Below are positions 1 to 7,251 of a stretch of DNA of 7,251 nt, piece after piece (within the stretch, counting starts at the first letter, position 1; every line of letters starts with the position of its first letter). The position numbers and the translations under genes are program-made. The notes below the pieces were generated by a model, which ran no database searches, was not told the origin of the DNA, and saw only the letters and a list, made by a program, of their open reading frames with translations. The DNA is from Bacillota bacterium. GTDB taxonomy: Bacteria > Bacillota_A > Clostridia > DSM-8532. The stretch is taken from the NCBI GenBank assembly GCA_023424865.1, contig JAFADM010000445.1, positions 1 to 7,251 on the forward strand, written 5' to 3'.

Positions 1-17
1 CCTAATCCTTTTTTCAA
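1..17 (-). CDS. parB: Start of parB/spo0J (partial, cut by window edge)
   Basis: Only the first few codons are visible, reading (M)KKGL and then the first two bases of the next codon. A chromosomal ParB typically opens with KKGLGKGL, and the gene directly follows soj, which is the usual parA-parB order. The TTG start at 17-15 is preferred because a good Shine-Dalgarno, AGAGGTGA (23-30), lies 5 nt upstream. An in-frame GTG at 26-24 would add MNGL but would lie within that ribosome site. The soj stop is 17 bp upstream, so the two genes are probably co-transcribed. By family knowledge ParB is a CTP-dependent clamp that loads at parS and spreads. Nothing of its CTPase or helix-turn-helix domain is in the window, so the call rests on position and about five residues. 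Confidence 0.6.
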
Positions 18-34
18 TCCATTCACCTCTGATA

Positions 35-805
35 TCAGATTTCTTCCGAGCTCATAATTACTTCTCCTGCCAGCTCCATATAGCATTCCGCACCTTTTGA
101 CTTTTCATCATAAAGAATAATAGGAAGACCAAAGCTGGGCGCTTCACTTAGCCTTACATTTCTGGGTATAATCGTACGATAAACCTTATTACCGAAGTAC
201 TTTTTTACTTCCTCAACCACCTGAATGGATAAATTGGTTCTGGCGTCAAACATGGTTAAAACTACACCTTCAACACGTAATGCCTTATTAAGATGCTTTT
301 GAACAATTTTAACAGTATTCATCAACTGGCTGAGACCTTCAAGTGCATAGTATTCGCACTGAATAGGAACAAGAATAGTATTGGCAGCTGTCAGCGCATT
401 AACTGTAAGGAGACCTAATGATGGAGGGCAGTCTATAATGATAAAATCGAAGCGATCCTGCACTTGCTCTAATGCAATCTTCAATCTTGTTTCACGTGAA
501 AGCATGGACACTAATTCAACCTCAGCTCCTGCAAGATGAATGTTTGAGGGTGAGAGGAAGAGCTTATCTACCTTGGTTTTAGCCATGCTTTCTTCAACAT
601 CAAGATCATTTATAATAACGTCATAGATGGAGGTTTTTACAGTATTTTTATCTACGCCTAAACCGCTGGTTGTGTTTCCTTGAGGATCAATGTCAATTAC
701 AAGTACTTTTTTACCTTTTACGGCCAGGCATGCACTTAAATTAACTGCAGTGGTTGTCTTTCCGACACCACCCTTTTGATTAGCAACCGCTATAACTTTT
801 GCCAT
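35..805 (-). CDS. soj: Chromosome-partitioning ATPase Soj/ParA
   Basis: This is a complete 256-residue ParA/MinD-family ATPase, close to the 253 residues of B. subtilis Soj. The deviant Walker A KGGVGKTT is at residues 11-18, with signature Lys11 and Lys16. DIDPQGN follows at 38-44, Walker B FIIIDCPP at 121-128, and MFDARTNLS at 185-193. That last motif carries the arginine matching Soj Arg189, used for non-specific DNA binding. The PRNVRLSEAPSFG block is at 214-226. There is no N-terminal helix-turn-helix, so this is a chromosomal type Ib-like ParA and not the P1-plasmid kind. By family knowledge it dimerises on ATP, binds the nucleoid, is stimulated by ParB, and in B. subtilis also regulates DnaA. 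The ATG start is preceded by AAGGA at a rather long spacing of about 13 nt. A predicted extended -10 promoter and a parS site lie upstream, and parB follows. Confidence 0.96.
   Translation of the reverse strand: MAKVIAVANQKGGVGKTTTAVNLSACLAVKGKKVLVIDIDPQGNTTSGLGVDKNTVKTSIYDVIINDLDVEESMAKTKVDKLFLSPSNIHLAGAEVELVSMLSRETRLKIALEQVQDRFDFIIIDCPPSLGLLTVNALTAANTILVPIQCEYYALEGLSQLMNTVKIVQKHLNKALRVEGVVLTMFDARTNLSIQVVEEVKKYFGNKVYRTIIPRNVRLSEAPSFGLPIILYDEKSKGAECYMELAGEVIMSSEEI
488..503. promoter_or_regulatory. Imperfect parS-like site inside soj
   Basis: TGTTTCACGTGAAAGC matches the parS palindrome TGTTTCACGTGAAACA at 14 of 16 positions. Both differences are the last two bases of one half-site. It lies within the soj codons for L-S-R-E-T. 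In B. subtilis one parS lies inside spo0J, so an intragenic site in a par gene has precedent. Whether ParB binds it is inference, because the damaged outer bases may weaken binding. Confidence 0.5.
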
Positions 806-921
806 CTATAACACTCATTCCTTTCAGAGGCTAAGAGACTGCAGAGAATTCTCGCTGACTTCTTTGTGAAAGTCCATGAAAATGATGCTCTTTATTGATT
901 AATAAATGATTTACTTAAAAT

Positions 922-951
922 ATTATATCACAGAATCTTTTATTATGTTAG
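922..951 (-). promoter_or_regulatory. Predicted soj-parB promoter, extended -10
   Basis: On the minus strand a perfect TATAAT (922-927) is preceded by TGA, giving the extended -10 motif TGnTATAAT (922-930). A 4/6 match to the -35 hexamer, CTAACA (946-951), sits 18 bp upstream. Transcription would start near 915, leaving a leader of about 110 nt before soj. That leader includes the inverted repeat GACTT/AAGTC (857-874). A perfect parS begins only 2 bp beyond the -35 element, so ParB spreading from it could repress the promoter. That control is inferred. Confidence 0.6.
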
Positions 952-953
952 GA

Positions 954-969
954 TGTTTCACGTGAAACA
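954..969. promoter_or_regulatory. parS centromere site 1 (perfect)
   Basis: TGTTTCACGTGAAACA is a perfect 16-bp palindrome and fits the bacterial parS consensus TGTTNCACGTGAAACA exactly. It lies between soj and gyrB, upstream of the predicted soj promoter. ParB loads at such sites and recruits SMC condensin to organise the origin region. Confidence 0.95.
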
Positions 970-1065
970 CATTATAATATAATACAAAATTTCTGCTCAT
1001 ATCACATACTTATTTAACAAGTGTTATATCCAACTTATATCACCTTCATAGAAATTTTAAAACCT

Positions 1066-1081
1066 TGTTTCACGTGAAACA
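1066..1081. promoter_or_regulatory. parS centromere site 2 (perfect)
   Basis: This is a second exact copy of TGTTTCACGTGAAACA, 112 bp from the first (start to start). Apart from the 16-bp core the flanks of the two copies differ, so these look like independently maintained sites and not a recent duplication. Together they form a double ParB loading centre about 5.6 kb from the dnaA-dnaN origin region. Confidence 0.95.
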
Positions 1082-1162
1082 TAATTAATGAAAACAGACC
1101 CAAATAGACTATAGATGCATTTTAAATAATATTACTTAAAATAATCCCTTGCCCAAAAAGAC

Positions 1163-1171
1163 TGTTATAAT
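1163..1171 (+). promoter_or_regulatory. Possible plus-strand extended -10 promoter
   Basis: TGTTATAAT matches the extended -10 motif TGnTATAAT, with a perfect TATAAT at 1166-1171. No convincing -35 hexamer lies 16-18 bp upstream. In DNA this AT-rich a chance match is quite possible. It is listed because it points toward the small plus-strand ORF and the terminator-like inverted repeat downstream. Confidence 0.25.
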
Positions 1172-1276
1172 CGCTAGCATTACATTTCCAATATTTAATA
1201 TCATCTGATCTAAATATTAAGGCATTTAAAAAAGTTACTTAATATGTGGTGAAATCATTTTTTGAGGCTCTCAATA

Positions 1277-1477
1277 ATGCCTATTTCCCACTTAAAATAC
1301 ATTAAACGTGCCGAGTGCATTGAAAAAGATAAGTTAAGATATAAGGTATATAAAAACCCTCAACACAAAATCTACTGGGTAGACCGAATTCAAATAAGAA
1401 GACAATATATCCTCTTCTGTCGTCAGCTGGCTTTCAGATCATACCTAGGCATACTTTCACATAATACTGTCACGTAA
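1277..1477 (+). CDS. Small hypothetical ORF, doubtful
   Basis: This is a 66-codon ORF on the strand opposite to every recognised gene here. The ATG at 1277 is chosen because GAGG (1264-1267) lies 9 nt upstream; a TTG at 1262 would extend it by five residues. The product is basic and rich in Lys, Arg, Tyr and Ile (for example YKVYKNPQHKIYWVDR), with no signal peptide, membrane segment or motif that I recognise. A possible extended -10 lies about 105 bp upstream, and the inverted repeat at 1682-1737 could end a plus-strand transcript. With no family resemblance it may simply be an open frame in AT-rich spacer DNA. Confidence 0.18.
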   Translation: MPISHLKYIKRAECIEKDKLRYKVYKNPQHKIYWVDRIQIRRQYILFCRQLAFRSYLGILSHNTVT

Positions 1478-1681
1478 TTTTTAACATAATACATTCTTAT
1501 TAATAGCTCTTCAAACCTTCAATATAATAAATGATCAAGAAAGGAGCATCTCTCTTTACTTAAAACGGGATATCCCAAGTTATAAGTTTATGCAAAAGGG
1601 TTAAGTATATCTAAAGCTAAACCCGTTTATATATTAACTATCTCATCTTTCAATCTCATCTCATATTAAACATAACGCTGT

Positions 1682-1737
1682 ATCACAAGTAAAAAAGCTA
1701 CCGGCTTTATTACCGATAGCTCTTTTTTACTTGTGAT
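1682..1737 (-). terminator. Rho-independent terminator of the gyrB transcript, possibly bidirectional
   Basis: The hairpin arms AGCTACCGG (1696-1704) and CCGATAGCT (1713-1721) enclose an 8-nt loop. In minus-strand RNA all nine pairs form, one as a G-U wobble, and the stem runs into a U tract (1696-1691). In plus-strand RNA the same position is a C-A mismatch. The symmetry extends outward through an A/T run and ATCACAAGT/ACTTGTGAT (1682-1690, 1729-1737), so a plus-strand U tract also exists and the element may work both ways. It lies about 110 bp past the gyrB stop. Confidence 0.87.
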
Positions 1738-1825
1738 TGAAAATTCTGTCGACTCTAATTGAAGCTAGTATAAGCCTTTGATTTCTTTACTATGGAACAA
1801 AGCCTGAATGCAGTATGGCTTATAT

Positions 1826-1843
1826 ACCAGGTAGACCAGGTAG
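1826..1843. repeat. Tandem 9-bp repeat next to the gyrB stop
   Basis: ACCAGGTAG occurs twice in direct tandem, ending one base before the gyrB stop codon (1845-1847). It is probably a replication-slippage product in the 3' untranslated region. The same 3' region also holds an 8-bp inverted repeat TATAAGCC/GGCTTATA (1769-1776, 1817-1824). No function is assigned. Confidence 0.6.
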
Positions 1844-1844
1844 A

Positions 1845-4047
<2,203 letters not shown>

Positions 4048-4135
4048 GTCTTCTCTCCTTCTCTTATTACTTCGTTACAGTACTCGATTAGATCACTATA
4101 CTTTATTACATCTTACCCTAAAGAAGCCCCTTAGA

Positions 4136-5257
4136 TCAAAAGGTAAGGATTTGTGCCTTACCATCCTTTACGATAAACTCTCTTTTTTCATGTACCGGCA
4201 AATCGGTATATAGCAGCGGTTCTGTTGTTGTAATAATGGTTTGAACGTTTTTAAGGCCTCCAACCAGAGCTTCTCTTCTTCTTTCGTCCAGTTCCGACAT
4301 GACATCATCTAAAAGAAGTACGGGCTTTTCTCCCCTTTCATCTTCAACAAAACGAAGCTCCGCCAGGATCAACGCAAGTGCCAGGGAACGCTGCTGTCCC
4401 TGAGAAGAAAATACTCTGGAACTTTTGTCGTTTAAGGTCATTTCCATATCATCACGATGGGGTCCATAAAGGCATTGTCCTGTATCCAGCTCTTTTTTGA
4501 AAGACCGTTCCAGCTTTAACGCCAGTTCCTTTTCATAATCCACCACACAGCCTTCTGTCACGCCATCGCCCAGGGAGGTCTTGTACCGTAACAGGATCTG
4601 TTCCCTGTCTCGGGAGAGCTGACTCATCTCCTGCCTTGTGAAGGCGCTCAATTTTTCTATAGCCTCCCACCGTTTTTTCATCACCTGTCCGCCTGTTTTA
4701 GCCAGAGCTTCATTAAAAGCGGGAATAACCTCCTGAAAGGATCGTCCTGTTCGATAATTTTTCAATGCAGCCGATTTATTCTTAATGATCTTGTTGTACC
4801 TCTGAAGGTTTTCAAGATAACTTCGACTGGTTTGGCACAGGAGCACATCCAGAAAACGTCTTCTTTCTGCTGGAGATCCCTTAACGATGGTAAGGGTTTC
4901 CGGAGAAAAAAGAATCATATTCATGGTTCCCAGCACATCGGAGATCCTTTCTCTCCTTATGCCATTTATTTCGGTTATTCTTCCCCGTTCCTTAAGATAG
5001 CGTACTCTAAGAGTAATCTCACGATCATTGACCATTCCCTTTAAGTTAATTTCAAAGCCTTCCGAGCCAAACCCCACAAGATCATTATAATTACTGGTCC
5101 GGTGAGATTTGCCTGTAGCCATTAAATAGATGGCTTCCAGAAGATTTGTTTTTCCCTGGCCGTTTTCACCGTAAAAAAGATTAACACCCTCAGAAAAAGC
5201 TAACTCCTGACTTATATAATTTCTGTAATTCGTCAGACGGATTTCCGATACGATCAC
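4136..5257 (-). CDS. recF: DNA replication/repair protein RecF
   Basis: This is a complete 373-residue SMC-like ABC ATPase, typical in length for RecF. It opens with the family pattern IRLTNYRNY (6-14). Walker A GENGQGKT is at 30-37, the ABC signature SSQGQQRSLALAL at 284-296, and Walker B with D-loop LLLDDVMSELD at 314-324. The middle region also matches RecF (FSPETLTIVKGSPAERRRFLD, which begins at 117). By family knowledge it works with RecO and RecR to load RecA at single-strand gaps. The start is GTG, overlapping the yaaA stop in a GTGA tetranucleotide, so translation is probably coupled. The AGGAG ahead of it lies inside yaaA at a longish 11-nt spacing. Confidence 0.97.
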   Translation of the reverse strand: MIVSEIRLTNYRNYISQELAFSEGVNLFYGENGQGKTNLLEAIYLMATGKSHRTSNYNDLVGFGSEGFEINLKGMVNDREITLRVRYLKERGRITEINGIRRERISDVLGTMNMILFSPETLTIVKGSPAERRRFLDVLLCQTSRSYLENLQRYNKIIKNKSAALKNYRTGRSFQEVIPAFNEALAKTGGQVMKKRWEAIEKLSAFTRQEMSQLSRDREQILLRYKTSLGDGVTEGCVVDYEKELALKLERSFKKELDTGQCLYGPHRDDMEMTLNDKSSRVFSSQGQQRSLALALILAELRFVEDERGEKPVLLLDDVMSELDERRREALVGGLKNVQTIITTTEPLLYTDLPVHEKREFIVKDGKAQILTF

Positions 5258-5484
5258 ATGCTTCCACTCTCCTGGCGGATCAAATAGCTTTTTCCCTTAA
5301 CCACAATTTGATCCCCGTTCCTCAACTTTTTTCCCCTGCGGTTTTCCGCTTCCCCATTAACCATAATGGGGGTATCCTGTATAAAAAGCTTTGCCTCGCC
5401 GCCGGAGCTCACAATATCCGCCAGCTTTAAAAACTGATCGAGCTTGATGTATTCGGTATGAATGTCTATGGTCTTGGCTTCCAT
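5254..5484 (-). CDS. yaaA: S4-domain RNA-binding protein YaaA
   Basis: This 76-residue protein is almost entirely one S4 RNA-binding domain (about residues 12-64). It shows IKLDQFLKLADIVSSGGEAK, then VNGEAENRRGKKLRNGD. Size and position match YaaA of B. subtilis (71 aa), between dnaN and recF. Its biochemical role is not firmly known; S4 domains bind structured RNA such as rRNA. The name yaaA here means the Bacillus S4 gene, not the unrelated E. coli peroxide-response gene. It begins 41 bp after dnaN with only a weak Shine-Dalgarno (AAGGG about 11 nt upstream), and its stop overlaps the recF start. Confidence 0.93.
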   Translation of the reverse strand: MEAKTIDIHTEYIKLDQFLKLADIVSSGGEAKLFIQDTPIMVNGEAENRRGKKLRNGDQIVVKGKSYLIRQESGSM

Positions 5485-5525
5485 CTGCCTACTAACCCTT
5501 CTTCTTTATTTCGGACTTAATTCCA

Positions 5526-6626
5526 TCAGGCATTTTTAAGGCGAACCGGTACGATCAAATACAGATATTTATCGTGCTCCTCCGCTGTAATGACACAGGG
5601 GCCAACCGACGAATTAAAGGAAATTTTAATATACTCGTCACTAATGACCTTTAATGCATCAATAAAATACTTGGGATTAAAGCCTACATGTAAATTATTT
5701 CCTGAATTCTCAATTCTAATCTCTTCCTTTGAAAGACCTACCTCAGCTGCAGAGGAAATAATCATGGTATCCTCTCCGATACTGAACCGAACAGGAAAAC
5801 GCCTGTCGTCGCTTGTAATAAGAGAAGCTCTTTCAAGGCTGCTTTCCAGTTCCTTTGTGCTTACCTTGATGACGGTTTCATACTGGGGCGGGATATAGCT
5901 CTTATAGTTCATAAACTCTCCGTCGAGAGTCTTTGATACAATACGGCACCTCTTAAAATCAAAGAAGATCAGGCTTCCTGACAATGAAACCACAACAGGC
6001 TCTTCCGAAGCTTCAAAAATCCTGAGTATTTCGTTCATATTCTTTCCCGGAATAACCACCTTAAAAGAGTTGTTTTCCTTTATGACAGTATTGCTCACGG
6101 CCATACGGAAGCTATCCAGAGCTACGATATGCACTTCACCATTTGATACTTCAAACAGAGCACCGGTTAGGATCTTTCGGTTTTCATCGTTACCAATGGC
6201 AAAAATGGTCTGCTTTATAATATCCCTCAGAGCGGTTTCCTTGATAGTGATTTGCTCCACGTTTTCTGCTTGAGGAGGCAGTGGATAATTTTCAGCAGAC
6301 AATCCTTTTACTTCAAAAAGAGAATTGAGGCATTCAATACGAATTCGATTTCCTTCAAGAGTTTCAATTAAAATAGGAGCATCCGGAAGTCTCCGGATCA
6401 TTTCTCCGAAGATCTTGGCATTTATGACAATGGATCCCTTTTCCTGGATATCGGCCTCAACTGTATATTCAATGCCCAATTCATAACAGTTGCCTATAAG
6501 TTTTAAGTTATCTTCGGCTTCGATGTATATACCTTCAAGAACAGGTAAAGCCGCTTTTGCCATAACAGCCTTTTGAACAACATTAATGGCTTCGATAAGA
6601 TTTTGCTTGAGTACGATGGCTTTCAT
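5526..6626 (-). CDS. dnaN: DNA polymerase III beta subunit (sliding clamp)
   Basis: This is a complete 366-residue beta clamp, within the usual 366-380 range, with room for the three repeated clamp domains of about 120 residues each. Recognisable landmarks are LPVLEGIYIEA (27-37), SAENYPLPP (110-118) in the SxExFP-like region, and the C-terminal LIVPVRL, equivalent to the LPVR end that binds client peptides. The ATG is preceded by AAAGGAGA at 6634-6641 with about 8 nt spacing, a strong site that abuts the AT-rich unwinding tract. By family knowledge the dimeric ring tethers polymerase III to DNA and recruits other factors. It lies 232 bp after dnaA with no terminator visible between, so it is probably transcribed at least partly from the dnaA promoter outside the window. 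Confidence 0.98.
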   Translation of the reverse strand: MKAIVLKQNLIEAINVVQKAVMAKAALPVLEGIYIEAEDNLKLIGNCYELGIEYTVEADIQEKGSIVINAKIFGEMIRRLPDAPILIETLEGNRIRIECLNSLFEVKGLSAENYPLPPQAENVEQITIKETALRDIIKQTIFAIGNDENRKILTGALFEVSNGEVHIVALDSFRMAVSNTVIKENNSFKVVIPGKNMNEILRIFEASEEPVVVSLSGSLIFFDFKRCRIVSKTLDGEFMNYKSYIPPQYETVIKVSTKELESSLERASLITSDDRRFPVRFSIGEDTMIISSAAEVGLSKEEIRIENSGNNLHVGFNPKYFIDALKVISDEYIKISFNSSVGPCVITAEEHDKYLYLIVPVRLKNA

Positions 6627-6640
6627 GGTGGCGTCTCCTT

Positions 6641-6682
6641 TGTTTTTTTATTTTTAAAATTAGTCATAATAGTAATAAGTGC
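6641..6682. other. DNA unwinding element with DnaA-trios
   Basis: Bases 6641-6678 are almost all A/T (four G or C in 38). Next to the DnaA box at 6683-6691, across a GTGC spacer (6679-6682), the plus strand reads as six triplets TAG-TCA-TAA-TAG-TAA-TAA (6661-6678). Read 3' to 5' away from the box these are AAT, AAT, GAT, AAT, ACT, GAT. That agrees with the DnaA-trio consensus (3'-GAT-5' and variants) known from B. subtilis, including the order box, GC-containing spacer, trios. Function as the melting start point is inferred. Confidence 0.72.
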
Positions 6683-6691
6683 TGTGGATTA
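6683..6691 (-). promoter_or_regulatory. DnaA box adjacent to the DnaA-trios
   Basis: On the minus strand this reads TAATCCACA, 8 of 9 bases of the consensus TTATCCACA. It is the box nearest the AT-rich tract and points toward it, as the basal unwinding arrangement requires. Confidence 0.8.
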
Positions 6692-6700
6692 TGTTGAAAC
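6692..6700 (-). promoter_or_regulatory. Weak DnaA box abutting the previous one
   Basis: The minus strand reads GTTTCAACA, 6 of 9 to consensus, head to tail with the box at 6683-6691 without a gap. Tandem boxes at this point are also found beside the B. subtilis trios. It is called mainly for that placement. Confidence 0.45.
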
Positions 6701-6734
6701 AGGGATCAAAGCTTTGGCAATAAAGGATTTAGCA

Positions 6735-6743
6735 TGTTGATAG
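6735..6743 (-). promoter_or_regulatory. Weak DnaA box
   Basis: The minus strand reads CTATCAACA, 7 of 9 to TTATCCACA, in the same orientation as the trio-adjacent box. Confidence 0.5.
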
Positions 6744-6746
6744 ATC

Positions 6747-6755
6747 TGTTGAAAA
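6747..6755 (-). promoter_or_regulatory. Weak DnaA box
   Basis: The minus strand reads TTTTCAACA, 7 of 9 to consensus, starting 12 bp from the previous box and in the same orientation. Confidence 0.5.
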
Positions 6756-6813
6756 CTGTCGTTTTTTCGGACTCGGCCTGTTGACGAATTTTGGGGAGTA
6801 TTTTGATCACAGT

Positions 6814-6822
6814 TTATCCATC
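6814..6822 (+). promoter_or_regulatory. Weak DnaA box, opposite orientation
   Basis: The plus strand reads TTATCCATC, 7 of 9, with the core TTATCCA intact. It pairs with the stronger box 12 bp further on. Confidence 0.5.
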
Positions 6823-6825
6823 CAC

Positions 6826-6834
6826 TTTTCCACA
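6826..6834 (+). promoter_or_regulatory. DnaA box near the dnaA stop codon
   Basis: TTTTCCACA matches TTATCCACA at 8 of 9 positions. It lies 25 bp from the dnaA stop and points opposite to the boxes on the dnaN side. Confidence 0.7.
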
Positions 6835-6858
6835 AGGTATTGGGGAAACTTTTATAAA

Positions 6859-7251
6859 TCAACTCTGTTTGCCTGTGATATTGCGCTTCATTTCGGTTAT
6901 GGCCCGGCGTAAATCGTTGTTGCGATCCAGCTCGTCTTGTATTTTTTCGCAGGCATGCATAACCGTGGTATGATCCCTTCCTCCAAAAACCTGGCCAATA
7001 CGAGGCAGGGACATGCCGGTAAGCTCACGGCATAAGTACATGGCTACCTGTCTTGGAAAGGCTATGTCACGGGAACGCTTTTGAGTGGTCAGCTGGTCGG
7101 GTGCAATATCGTAATAACGGGATACAACCTTCATGATCGAACTATGGTTAATATTGGCAACAGAAATTCCCGCAAGAATTTGCTTTAAGCAATCCTGGGC
7201 AAGTTCAAGAGTAATGGGACTCCCTGTAAGCGACGCATAGGCAATAACCCG
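6859..7251 (-). CDS. dnaA: Replication initiator DnaA, C-terminal part (cut by window edge)
   Basis: The last 130 codons of dnaA run off the right edge in frame. An internal Met at 7134 is not the start, because the DnaA sequence continues upstream (RVIAYASLTGSPITLELAQD). The visible part covers the end of the AAA+ lid (about 1-30) and all of domain IV, the DNA-binding domain. It contains KRSRDIAFPRQVAMYLCREL and then the signature GGRDHTTVMHACEKI (90-104 of the fragment), whose helix-turn-helix reads DnaA boxes. The full protein would be expected at about 440-450 residues, so the Walker motifs and start lie outside. It ends in TGA, immediately followed by the origin spacer with boxes it would bind. 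Confidence 0.98.
   Translation of the reverse strand, partial: RVIAYASLTGSPITLELAQDCLKQILAGISVANINHSSIMKVVSRYYDIAPDQLTTQKRSRDIAFPRQVAMYLCRELTGMSLPRIGQVFGGRDHTTVMHACEKIQDELDRNNDLRRAITEMKRNITGKQS

Larger units (their letters stand above)
1082..1681. other. 600-bp AT-rich spacer without a recognised gene
   Basis: This stretch between parS site 2 and the gyrB terminator holds no recognisable protein or RNA gene. Visible structure includes an 8-bp inverted repeat AATATTTA/TAAATATT (1190-1197, 1211-1218). A second is ATATTAAG/CTTAATAT (1214-1221, 1238-1245). There is a 10-bp palindrome GGGATATCCC (1567-1576), nested inside AAACGGG/CCCGTTT arms (1563-1569, 1622-1628). The 8-mer TCTCATCT is directly repeated at 1641 and 1654. 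One plus-strand ORF with weak support is listed separately. I saw no tRNA, CRISPR or transposase remnant. Confidence 0.6.
6627..6858. other. oriC region between dnaA and dnaN
   Basis: The 232-bp gene-free spacer combines DnaA-box-like 9-mers on both strands, an AT-rich tract and trinucleotide repeats next to one box. In B. subtilis the dnaA-dnaN spacer is the half of oriC where unwinding occurs, with more boxes upstream of dnaA. That upstream half would be outside this window. On the dnaN side most boxes point toward dnaN as TCAACA or TCCACA ends. On the dnaA side two point the opposite way. No tRNA or small ORF is evident. Confidence 0.85.

Noticed and set aside
1240..1255. TGTGGTGAA as a DnaA box in the parS-side spacer
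   Set aside because: It matches only 7 of 9, with mismatches in the centre, stands alone without neighbouring boxes, and lies 5 kb from the clear origin cluster.
1082..1681. A mobile element or degraded gene in the spacer
   Set aside because: No transposase fragment, terminal inverted repeats with target duplication, or interrupted conserved frame could be seen; the inverted repeats present are short and AT-rich.
4901..4920. A partial resemblance to the Noc-binding palindrome ATTTCCCGGGAAAT
   Set aside because: Only a short TTTCCGGAGAAA-like core is present inside recF; the symmetric centre does not match and no noc gene is in view.
6859..7134. A 91-residue stand-alone ORF starting at Met 7134
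   Set aside because: The frame continues upstream to the window edge with clear DnaA sequence, so this is an internal methionine of a truncated dnaA.

Overview
This window is the replication-origin neighbourhood of a low-GC Firmicute, most likely a member of the Clostridia. The evidence is the gene order dnaA-dnaN-yaaA(S4)-recF-remB(DUF370)-gyrB, canonical TGTTTCACGTGAAACA parS sites, strong Shine-Dalgarno sequences, and AT-rich spacers. The genus cannot be fixed from the sequence alone. All recognisable genes lie on the minus strand, so the window reads right to left.

Right end (about 5.25-7.25 kb): the C-terminal 130 codons of dnaA, a 232-bp spacer with the features of a bacterial origin, dnaN, and a small S4-domain gene whose stop overlaps the GTG start of recF. 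The spacer holds a DnaA-box cluster. The box nearest dnaN is followed, across a 4-bp GTGC spacer, by six TAG/TAA-like triplets and a very AT-rich tract, which is the layout of the DnaA-trio basal unwinding system described in Bacillus subtilis. Middle (1.8-5.25 kb): recF, remB and gyrB, with remB and gyrB overlapping by 11 bp. The gyrB transcript probably ends at a strong terminator about 110 bp past its stop.

Left end (1-1.7 kb): a chromosomal ParABS locus with soj/parA complete and the first codons of parB at the window edge. Two perfect 16-bp parS palindromes lie 112 bp apart upstream of soj. One of them sits 2 bp from a predicted extended -10 promoter for soj. A third, imperfect parS-like site lies inside soj. 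Between the parS pair and the gyrB terminator is a 600-bp AT-rich stretch with no recognisable gene. It has one weakly supported plus-strand ORF and several inverted repeats.

Functionally the window combines initiation (DnaA, oriC), elongation (sliding clamp), repair of stalled forks (RecF), supercoiling (GyrB) and origin segregation (Soj/ParB/parS). I found no new defence, mobile or biosynthetic system. The points most worth a second look are the placement of soj-parB straight after gyrB, where gyrA usually sits, the coupling of parS to the soj promoter, and the well-formed DnaA-trio element.
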